A stretch of DNA of 64,000 nucleotides from Hydractinia symbiolongicarpus (lineage: Eukaryota > Cnidaria > Hydrozoa > Anthoathecata > Hydractiniidae). The DNA lies in the NCBI RefSeq assembly GCF_029227915.1, contig NC_079877.1, forward strand, positions 13,949,351-14,013,350, written 5' to 3'. Position 1 is the first letter of the stretch. Every line of letters begins with the position of its first letter. Below the pieces are notes generated by a model. The model searched no databases. It was not told the origin of the DNA and worked only from the letters and a program-made list of their open reading frames with translations. Made by a program: the position numbers and the translations under genes. Of this stretch, positions 38,801 to 50,800 are shown one piece after another.

Positions 38801-41800
38801 AATCAGGATTTCGAACAAGTTACAGTAAGTCCTTTTTACTTGATCATAACACTCTCATCTCAAACACAATTATTACAAAACGCATTATTACAGCGTACAT
38901 TATGTTATTTCAGAACTTTCAGTGGTACAAGAACTTAGAAATGATGAACCGAAATACGACTCAGTTGTTATCCATTGGAATGAACTACCTGATTCAACAC
39001 TTGTTAAAAATTATATTCTCCAGTATTCAGAAGTAGAATCTACTTTACTAACCAAGACAGTTACAAAACCACCAACAAATATATCTGGACTAACTCCAGA
39101 AAGAAGTTATAGTTACCGAGTTCGCGCCGTGGGTACAACAGAATCTACAATAAGTCCATGGTCAGAAACCAAATTCTTTAGGACTCCGAAAGGTAATTAT
39201 AGAAAGTATTACGCGCTTACAATAACATAATATATTGTTTTTAAGAGATAATTTTATGTTTCAATGTTCGCCTCTCCAAACATATTACATTTCTTTAGAA
39301 ATAATTGATAAACCGACGAATTTTACAGTCCTTGAGCAGAAAAATGATGCTGCAACATTAACATGGTCGCCGCCATCACAACAAAGTCAAACTAAAAATT
39401 ATATTATTAAATATTATCAAGCAGGATTCCCTCAACAGGCTCAATATAAACAAGCTGGAAAAGAACTTCTGCACACACTAACACAACTTGAATCAGGGTC
39501 AGAATATTTTGCGCAAGTGCAGGCTGTTTCATATCATGGTACTGTCAGTGGATATTCAACAGCAACATCAATTGTAACAAGTAAGGAGATTAATCTACTT
39601 TATGTGTCTGGATTAATTTTTTTTTGAATGTATTTTTTAAACATGTTTGATTATTTCATTATAGCCGGTCCAAAACCAGTGGCATCGCAACTAGTGATAA
39701 CAGAAATCTCTACAAACTCAGCAAAAGTTTCTTGGACGTTTAAATCAAATCAAAATCATGATCAACTACAAATTATTTTAAACAACGTTCCCAGAACTCC
39801 AATAAGAACGATACCAATATTGAATTACAACGATACCAGTTATATACTATCTGACTTAACTAGCAACACACCATACATTGTCCAAGTGCAGACCTTAAAA
39901 GGCGGGTCTAAATCAAGCGATGTTATTTTTGGCTTTAGGACAAGTTTAGACACAGGTAAGACAACTGAAATTATAAATTTCTTTAATATAAAATTTTTTT
40001 TTTATAGAGAACATATTTCTTCATACTTCATAGTACTATTAACACCTGTGTTCCTTTGTAGGCAAATTTACAACCAAAATAACAAATATAGAAAAAGGTG
40101 TACAAATCTTTGATGAAGCAAAAGTAACATTTGAAAAAATATCAGGAACAACAGTGACACTTTATCAAGTCCGAGCGCAGTTTCAACAACAGGTAAACAG
40201 AAGACCAATTATCAAAAACGTGACAGCTGATCTAGCAACGACAAGCACTACGATAACATATAAACTACCTTTAATATCTGGATATGGGTTTACTATAGCA
40301 GTAAGACCAATCTTTCCTGAAAATACAGTTGGCCAGTATTCAATAGAAGAAGCTATTTCAATTCGTAAGTACACACGTCTTCACGTTTTCGTTTATAATT
40401 TCAGAAAAGTTCTTTTGGAAAAAAATAGTTATTCTCTTAAACATATTAAATTGTTTTTATATTTTTTTAGCATATGGCAGACCTCCAACAGATATTGAAA
40501 TTAGAGATATAACTGACAAAAGTGCTACAATCTCATGGCCTAACCCATATCAAGGAGAACAAATACAGCATAAATACCGTATAGCATACATCAACTTAGA
40601 TGATTCTACAGACACTCAAAACTTTTTAGTATCGAAAAATTTCCACACGTTCGATAAATTCAGAGCAGATAATAGATACAGGGTTTATGTAAGCACTAAA
40701 TTAGATTCTGACGATTACAATGGCACTGTGGTTACAAAAGCATTTCGAGCTGGTAGAGGTATGATATTTTTCTTTCAGTTTTTACACTGTAAAGTTAAAA
40801 ATGACAAGACAGATTTATTAAAAGTGAAATCTATTATATACAAGCTATAATTGATTTTTTCTTTATGTCAAATGTGGTCATAATTTTGAAATTTGGCAGT
40901 TAATATAACACTATATTTTTCATAAAATTTAAGAGGTACTATTTTGATAAATCAATGGAGTTTGTACTACCCTAAGTTTTACTCTTCCTAGTATGTTAAA
41001 CTCTCAATCATCGCTAGCTCGTTTACAATTCAAATTAGTGAACTTTTTACAATTTGAGCAACTATCAATTTTTTCTTGAATCTTGCAGTAAGCCAAGGTT
41101 AAAAAAAATAATTTGATATCAAATTAAGGGTTAAATGTGTTAATGGCACATTGGGTTTAGAAACGCTTAAAGGGATTCCTGCATTAAAAATAATATTTTC
41201 ATATGTTGCGAAGAATAAAAAGTTGTTTATCAAGTCCTTTGAATTTTTTTTTAAAATCTTTTTTCGTTCTGAAGTTATTTAAAATTTCAAGTATTTAAAA
41301 TCCGGGATTTTATGATGTCATAAGAAAGTTTTGAAAAATGCTGACATTATATTTCTCGTCACGTAGAATCTAACGACATGTTTTGCTACCATTTTAGAAA
41401 AAAATCGAAAACCAGGGGGTTTTCTTACACAAAAACAACTTCGCATGTATTTGGTGCACGACACAAAAAACTTATCTCTATATCTTTTGAGGTGCATTTT
41501 TTTAAAAAATGCTTCACATTTTTCATTGACAGTCAATGATTCCATAATTATATCACGTAAGCTTTTTAGAAAACCTAAAAATATTGGAAGCTAAAAAAAA
41601 TTGCCCTGGTAAATGCGCTATCAAAGCATGGTTAAAACGCTCTAAAACACCCTATTTTGACAAATTGACCTCCCAAAAAAAATATTTAACAACTAAAAAT
41701 GCGTTTTACAGTCGCTGAATATTAAAATACTATGTTTTGCGAAGTAGAAACAACAAAATTAGAAAAAATGGAATAACCTTACCCCAGGCAATTGCACTTC

Positions 41801-44800
41801 AAAGTTGATACACTTCGCAACTTTTTTAAACAATCAACGTAAATAGAGAATTTCCAAGATAAAAACGCTGTATTTTCGCGTCGTTATTGCAAGACCTTTC
41901 TTCTTTCTACTAATTTGAAATTCGAATGTTTACATTTTTAGTTTCGTGGGAGGGATCAACCAGATTGCATTCTCGTGGGAGATATAGCCATAGATATAGG
42001 CATCAAAAAATCTTATTTTGTACTTCTATTTTGTTTCATACTACGATTATGTACGAATTGTACATTAACAAAGTTATGTTTTTACAGAAGATAACACGGA
42101 AGGAGAGGGTTCATTGCTGCTTGTCAATTTTACCCACCCCCTGGTAACTTAATTAGGATTGTCGTAATGATGCCCACTAGATAAACTTAAAACATAGCCT
42201 TCCACCCTTGTACAATAAAACAAACAAACGGATTGGAGACTAATTTGCGCATGAAAGATTTCTTCCGAGGCGCGAACTTTCAAGGTACGGGTTAAAAAAA
42301 AAAATGTACGCGTGTTTTTGCAGTGAAAAACTTAAAAGTATAAAATTATTAGCGACCACGCGGGCTCAATTATTTTATAAGGAAAACGTCACATATTATA
42401 TTTCATTGTTTTTCTAACGAATCAAAATAGCGCATTTATGCAGTCACAGTTTGGGGTATAAAAAACGCGAAAAAAAGCAAAAATAAAAATGTCGCTCCCC
42501 GTGAAAACATTCTACGCGACGTACCAGTAATTAAAGATGAGATCATTCTTATACTACAAAACTTTACACATGTCAAGATATCATTAAGAGCTTAAGTGCA
42601 TACTGCTTAAAAGCTTTGATATTATTTAAGTTCGCATGATATTTCGAATATTAATTTATGCTTACTACCTTACTACATCATCAATGATGATGTCATACGG
42701 TAGTAAGGAAATCTTTTAAGCTCGATATCTTGAGAACGAAAAAAGATTTTTTTAAAAAATTCCAAAAACTTGATAAACAACTTTTTATCCTCTATAAAAT
42801 ATCATTTTCAATGCAGGAATCCCTTCAAGCAACAAACATTAAAAATTTATTTGTTGATTTCGCTTTTTACTGTTTGGTAGAGCTGTAACAATGGAAAATT
42901 CTAAACTTCGTTCTTACCTTTTTTATGCACTCAGCCGCATGTTGTTTTCCTTCAAAAAACGAATTGGGGATTTATTGTCAACATTTAATACTTATAGAAC
43001 AACCACCAGCACCATTGTTTACAAAGGTTATACCAACTAACGACTATGCTGTCTTGTCATGGCAACGTATTCCAAGGCGTGATGATATCAAATCATACGA
43101 TATTAGAGTAAGTTGGGCAGATACCAAAAAAACGCCATTTCACTATCAGACTAAATCATTGGTTGACTTCTACAAATTTACAGAGCTACCTGGTAATACA
43201 ACCTTTTTTGCGCAAGTCAGAGCTGTTTCAATAGATCCAAGTGAAAATGGAAAAGGTCGATGGTCTGTTCCTGTGCCATTTAAAATTCTCGGATGTATGT
43301 ATTGCATTATTGTTTTATTATTACTATTTTTTATTACTAAAACTTCCTAACCATAAGACAACCTAAGAAGTCAATAGTGCATTTAGGTAAATATAGAAAC
43401 TTTATGTTAAATATTTTTATTTTTAGATTCTGCAACTATACCTAATCCAGAAAGAGTGGAAATAACAAGTGTATCAGGAAGATATATAATCTTGGAATGG
43501 GCTCCAGTACCCAGACAAGACATCCTTTATTATGAAATCGAAGCTAAAGAAGTCAGTAACAACATAATCCTTACAGAAAAATCATTTAAAACTCCACTTA
43601 CAGTAACAAACTTAAAGCCTGAAACGACTTACACATTAAAAATTCGAACAGTGGCATTGTATGAGCGATTAAGTGAATGGAAAACGCTTGAGAAATTTAC
43701 TACTACAAGTAAGTACAAAAAACAATAAATATAATTTTTTAAATTTTATCTTTTAAAAAAAATGCTAAATCATAATATTCCACGAAAACATTTTTTTAGA
43801 AGCCGAAGAGAAATCATTACTGACAAATTCTCAACTTGCTGGTATAGTAGTAGCTGTACTAATCTTGATAGTAATAGTTGCAATTGCGTTTTTAATTTAC
43901 CGAAGAAAATCAAAAAGTAGTTTTGATAGATTTGATGGAAACGTGAGATTTTCAAAAAGTAACGGTCATTCAAACGGCACACCGCATGATAATCCCATTC
44001 ATGAGATGGATGATCCTGCTGCCACTGCAATCAAGACAGGAAACAAACTGTATACTTAAGTTTCCAATACATAACGCATGAGACTTCCGTAGCAGTAATG
44101 TTGGTCAAAATGTTAGTCTCAGTCAATATAAAGCAGATAAAAACTGTGTACGCTAGATGTTTTTATGATATGAAGAAATATTATTTATTAGTAATAAGTA
44201 CAAGGTCAGCATTTAAAATCACTTCTTCTATCGCATATATGGCAAAATCTACCTTTAGTACTACAAAAAGCATGAATTTAGGCAATTTAAGCTCTTGCAG
44301 TAATTATAGATTGTAAAAAGTATGATACGATATTGATAAATATTTTAACTTTTAAATACGTTTCAGGTGGTGGCAAATGTTTTTTACTTCTTGTATAAAT
44401 AGTAATATTATTTTCATTTTTATAAATAATTTCTACAAAATCAGTTGTTTTAGCATATATGCGTTGTCGATGCAAGTTTGTCCATCAGGGAAAAACCTTA
44501 AACTTAGCACCAACATGTGCGTAACTGTGATTAGTCACTAGAAATGTGTTGACCTTTTTGAAAAATACGTATCCATGAAATAGTCAAACTTTCTTTTACC
44601 TTATTCATACACCGGGTTTATGCCTTATTAGTTATTTTGCCTTACTTAGTTATTATGTGAAAAAAGACAAAAAATCGAATTTATTTTACACTTGTGGGAG
44701 CTTCTTTGTAGAAGTTTATTACTCTGGTTAATTCACCAAAAGTAAAAGCTTGTTGTGGTAATTTCAGACTAATTTGATAAAATTAAAAAGCTTTCATCGA

Positions 44801-47800
44801 GTTAAATAACTTTTGGATGCAAGGCAAGTGCTCCCAGAATGTGTAGATGGCCACAGTCTTAAAATTTCAAAATAGTGTCTGAAGTGGACTAGGGCTCCCA
44901 CATGCACCATCTCAGATTTTAATAAAATTTGGTGGGAATGTTTCTACATTTAAGATGAGTTAATCCTAAAAATTTCAGCTCTGTATCTTTTCTCGTTTTG
45001 AAAATATGCCTTTTCAAAGTTTACCAGTTTCTCGTAAAATCGCAATTCTGGGGTGCAGAACCAATTTCTGGCAGACTTTGAGCACCAGTAATTCTTGATC
45101 AAATTGCATCAAGATTCTCAAAATTAACAATCTCAAACATATCCATGAGTACTATGGAAAAAATCAAACAAAAAAGTTGTTCGGGCAATTTTCAAGCCAT
45201 AATGGCGGCCTAAAAGTGCTGAAAATTCATTTGCGCACAAAAAAATGGAATTTTAAAGTGCACGCGACCAAAATTGGGCATTTTGAATAAGGAAAATGTG
45301 ATTGATTATACGACTACACATAGAGGACCATTAGGTTAAAGAAAATGAAAAAAATTATTATTAAGTCAGATCAACAGCTATTGGGTCCTGAAAATACACC
45401 CGCAGGGAATTTGAAAAAAATTAGGTCATTGTTTAAAACCGCAGAAACCAATGGTCACCGTCGCTTTATAGGCTGAATCTTTTTTCACAGTTCACTTCAT
45501 CCATGAACTTGTAGTATCAACAAAAAAAAGTGGGGACGCATGGGGAAGGTATATATTCAGGCCATTCAGCATGGCCTAAAATTGTCAAAAAAGTAAAAAT
45601 CATGCAAAAATGAAAATTGATGAAAATGATTCATCAGAGGGTGTATTCTGATAATTTAAACATCTTAGATGATAAATATAGTCCTGAAAATATTCACAAA
45701 AATCATAGCTAAAGAAGCAAATTTTATCAAAAACAGTAACATGACACGGAATGACCCAATAAAGAGTTATGAATAATCAGATTTTTTTTTCAATATCAGA
45801 GACACATTTTAAATTGGATTAATTATGTAAGACTAAATTGATATTAGACAGTATGCGTTAGCTTCATTGGATTCTAAAATAATAACAATTTTATCTCGTA
45901 TAATGGAAACAGTACATTTCCACACCGTTATAAGTTCTACGTAAATAGGAAACTTTGCAAACAAAATACATAAGTTCAGAGTTGAGAAGACATTTTTTAA
46001 GAAACCATAAAAATATTATTTTCAACATTGCGAATACCTTCCCCCCCTCCCCACATTTATCTCATTCTTTTGTGCTTGTCATTCATAAAACATTTTTCAT
46101 ACAAATTTCATTGTGTTGTGTGACTTTTATTTTTTCCTATCTAGTACATGTTATATCACCTTCAAAACCGCTGTGTAGTGAAAGCTATCTGATTTGAAAA
46201 TGATGCACAAATATCACCTTTCTAATGAAAATAAAATGACTATTCGATACACTATGAAACAACGTTTATTTCCTAATAAAAACACGGCTCAAATTCATCA
46301 GTCCTGTTGCAAAAAAAGCATCCGCTTTCAGGAGATTTCGGAACAAAGTTTTTGATGTGGCAAGCAGTAAAAATATGCAACCTCTGTATTATAAAATTAC
46401 TCACTAAGAAATAATTGTTAGGTATGACAGCTGAGTACCAAAGATTATTTTTGTTGTGCCTGTTATATTATTTTACATGCTAAAATACATGCTAAATATT
46501 AAAAACTGAGACCCTATATTGGTAATTCACACCAAAACTCAAAAATGCCAAAGCAAAAAATAGTGGTGTGTGTTTGTGTGATATTTTACTACAGTATATA
46601 AAAAATGGAGGGTAAGAACTCACAAATGCTGCTATCTTCTGATGCTACCAGCAACAAATCAAGTTCCTCCACAAACAGTAATTTCATTGCAGCAATATTA
46701 GCTTGCACATCGTTTGGCTATCATAAAATATTGCGATATTAACTGAATTTTTTATCTAAAGTATTTACGTGTACTATATCTCATTAACCAGTGAATACTA
46801 TATTTCATAACTGGTGGAGGGGAGAGGGGATTGTAAATGTTATATAGCAAGTACAATCATAGTAATAAAGTCCGTCCTAGTAAATTTTATCACACGCTAA
46901 CAGGGGGAGGTCCGAAATACTGCTATGTACGATATAGTGTATGAAGGCCGATTCCCTGGAATATCTCACAGACTAACAACAGGCCATCGTAATTACTTAC
47001 ATTATTTCCTTTACAGAGCAACTGTTCACGAATTTTACTTTTATCTGTAGCAGCCCAATCATATTTCTCAGCAATTTGTGCAGCCAGTTGAGCAACAGCT
47101 TCACTCCGTGGAAGATTCTCTTTGCTAGGAAAACAACAATATTTTAAACACCATTAATAATTGATATAGAAAACTTTTAAGGTTTTTCACAGCTTCAACT
47201 AAGTTTAATACCCAGACGCCTTTATACCCAGATACCTTAAATTTTCACATTTCTTTTCAGTTGTTCTTTTCAATTTTAAAATTATTTAATGAACTTTCTG
47301 ATTGAGGTTAGTAAAGTCACTAAAAAATCATTAAGTAGGAAAATTACGAAAAATATGGAGAAAAACTCTTCTCATGCAGGTAAAACAAAATTATTCTCAG
47401 TACACATATTAGGGAAATTCTGGTTGCCCTAAATAAATTATTGGTTAAGAAAAATCACAAAATCTAGGATATTGATGTCTACAACGTTAAGTAACATAAT
47501 TTTCTAAATGTGAGTGGGAATTTTTCAAACAACCTTGCCTAACATGGGTGCCTGCAATAGAAGCTAGCAGGTATTATATCAATGTATCTCGCTTTTAATT
47601 TCAAACAATAATCAAGCATTATTAGTTGATCAAGCATTATAAGTTGATCAACCACTAGTTCACAATATATATATAATTTAAAAAAAATGGCCACTGATAA
47701 TACAATGATGTTTTTTGGAACTATTAAGCAAATAGATAGTAAGATACCACTTCTTATTAGAGGACAAAAGAAATGTTAAAATTATACTGGGCGAATACAT

Positions 47801-50800
47801 TTTTTCAAGGAAAAACCTTCACAAAAACAAGGTCAAATCTCATGGCGTTTTTTTTTAAAAAAATGTATTCAAAGTACAAGTTAGGTGCAACAGCTCTTCA
47901 CACACAACGAGGAATATTCCCTACATTTTTAACCAAATTTGTTTAATCTTTTCTCTTCCAATTATTTTTATCGATTCCTATAGTTCAATGATTACTTGAC
48001 TAAAACAAAAACAAGGAACACATGGTGTACCTATACATAAATGTATTTGATTGTAATCTCTCCCACTTCATTATTTGACCAGCACTATCGCCACTAAATA
48101 TCAGCAGTGGGACCTTTTTAGCTAAAATAATAAATGCAACAGTAAAAGTTTTTGATAAATCTAATAAATAAAATAAACAGCATGCTTAAGGCCGTAGAAA
48201 GAAAAAAAATAAAAGAAGTCAAGAAGACATGTAATAATTAAACGGATAAATCAATGATGTTTGACTTGCTTATTCAGGTCTTGTTTTGAACAAGAAATAT
48301 GCAGATCCTTTGAAGTTTGAGTTAGTATCATCATAATTACACACTACACACTTGGGGAAATAAAATAATAAGAAATAAATCGGCGAAGAGAAGAAAGATA
48401 TATTTGGAATACATGTAGCTCTATGGTCTATACAAACATATAACTCACTATAAGTTAAACATTCCACAGCGTTTCTGTGTTTTAAAGCAGTGATGCAGCC
48501 AGTTGGATTATACTTCCACATAAGTATTTGTCGACGACTGTCTGTTGCTGCATACAAAATTAGATAATACACTGTCTGTTGCTGCATACAAAATTAGATA
48601 ATACGGAGCGTATAGCTAACAGGTCAAACAAAAGGTAATTTGTGACTGCATCTTCTTGTAATCAATTCAAATGACAATAGACTAGCACTAACAACAACAA
48701 TAACAATAACAACAACAACAACAACAACAAAAGGCATCTGATTTAATATATATATATGGTAATTTTCATGGACTTTTAAAAACTGGACATAGCTCAACAA
48801 ATTGAAGAAGGAAATTGAAGATTTCAAATTTCTTTTGAATTTCCCTTTCTCTGAATTTTTTGTTTGTATGAAGAAATAGAGAATAACATTTTTATTAACA
48901 ATGTGTGATAACTCTATCTTTACATTGACACCTGCTTTACAAAACTTAAAGTTAGAAATTAAAAGATAGTAGATATCAACAAAAAAGAACAAACCAATTA
49001 GTTGATTCAAGTCTGGTATAAATTGTAGCAAAGATAGAAATTGCCTAAAGATAAAATTTAGTGGTAATTCAAATTCTTGATCAAACCTAACTACAAGGCA
49101 ATTAATAAAGCTGATCATTCTCACACAAGCTAATGTATTCGCATAGCAGTGTAACCAACTGATTTTTCAAAAGTAGGACTATTATTTCATATTATGTATA
49201 AAAAATGTGCAATTATGTTTTTAAATCAACTGTTTGTTTACATTCCTACGAGTTTCATCACCAACAAAATACATCTAATGTTGCCAAACAGAATATCATC
49301 ATTAAAACTGCTATGGCAGCAACAGCAAGGAGGTGGTATCCTTTGACCTTAACAATATGGAAAACCAATGCTTGAAAATATAAAATTATACTGTTTATAT
49401 TAACAATATAATAAACAATTTAGTCCAACTTGTTATCAATCGTTAATTCTTCTTTTTGTAAATCATTGACACATCGATATAAAATACCAGTTGTGAAAAT
49501 TGTTTATGTTTCTCAAGTAAAAACAGTAGCCTTACACAATCTCAGGGGTAAAAGATATTTCCTCACAACATTTCATTTTCATTTGGATCAAAAGCTTGCT
49601 CTAAACTATCATAACTTGGGGTGGGCGATTTAATATAGCACCACGTTGGTGCTATACTGTTAATCATAGGCCTTTACTTGACGATTTTTGCATTTAATCT
49701 TGTAAGCCTAATGATTTAATTTTATTTAGCTTTAAAAACAACAATCCAATCAATATGCATAAGAGCTTTCTTTATTTTAAGTAATTATGAATTAGACTGA
49801 AAAAATTCTTCTCTCATAATTTTCATTTAAATTATAGTATTAACAATAAAAAAAACAATTTACTATTAATTACTCTATATATTTATCAAATGAAAAGAAA
49901 GAAATTAAATATTTGTCCAAAATATGTAAAAATTATGGGGAGGTTTATTAAAAATCCTTTGTGGAATTTTAAATGTTGTTTACTGCTTAATCTTTTTACT
50001 AGTAAATGACAAGTTGAAATATCCACTTAATTAGGAAGCAAACAGTTAAAATATAAATTTTGATGATGTCAGCAATAAGCTACTCATATACAAAAAAATG
50101 CTTCAAAAATAGAAAACTTTTTCCACTATTTGTAGCATACTATTTTAAAGGGAAAATTCCACTTTTAGGCAGACTACAAATTGAGAAACTAGAATGGGTT
50201 CCATTGCGTAGAACTTGAACAGAAAATCAACAGGATCTTTGCTTTTGACAAATAGATTTAGCTATCCATTAAATTAGCCAACTATGGTGGATTTGACTAA
50301 TTTTTGTCTCAGATGATCACACAGAAATGAAATAACTTACTGATCTAAGCATGCATATGGTTTTATTTATCTCATTCAATGTATTGTTATCAGTGTTATT
50401 TATTGCGTGATGCAATGTTAAAACGGTTGCAGACAGGCAGGCACAGTAAAGCAGAGTAGTATAAGTGTATAAAATAGCTATTAGACCCGTAGAAAAATCT
50501 ACATATTGATATAGCATCATTAATGACCTGTCTAAATTCTGGTTCCTTTGGCTAGGGTTTAAAGCACTGATCAAAATAATGTGTATCCTATACATTATTA
50601 GATCCTTGTGTGTTTTTGATAAATGGCTGGGGAGATATTACGTTTTTTAAAGAGGACACCGATCTATCAGTTCTAACATTAAGTAAGACAGATTTTTTCT
50701 ATTTTAAGGGCAAAATATACACACAAAGCACACGAAGTTAACGTATTAATATAGGCGATTCATTTTGCGAGAGACAATGTATCAAACAAAATTATGCTGG

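Larger units (their letters stand above)
34362..46623 (-). other. Intron 16 of the WD40 gene (12.3 kb), containing the antisense FN3 gene
   Basis: Donor GTGAGT follows exon 16 (46624-46717) and acceptor TTTTCAG precedes exon 17 (34231-34361). The split codon is TAC within the blade SSI-YVWGFD. About half the intron is the complete FN3 receptor gene on the plus strand. Flanks 34.4-37.9 kb and 44.1-46.6 kb contain no other gene I can support, only AT-rich sequence, AAC-rich low complexity (36.73-36.99 kb), a TTTG run near 37.53 kb, and repeat-like DNA at 44.8-45.8 kb. Confidence 0.85.

Noticed and set aside
38578-39036. 152-codon plus-strand open frame running through FN3 exon 3 and into exon 4 in another frame
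   Set aside because: It reads through a good GTAAGT donor and an intron; the phase-1 spliced model gives FN3 sequence on both sides.
49250-49345. Minus-strand hydrophobic stretch ([17 protein letters not shown]) as a possible membrane exon
   Set aside because: It lies in WD40 intron 11 just upstream of exon 12, and the WD40 model is complete in frame without it.
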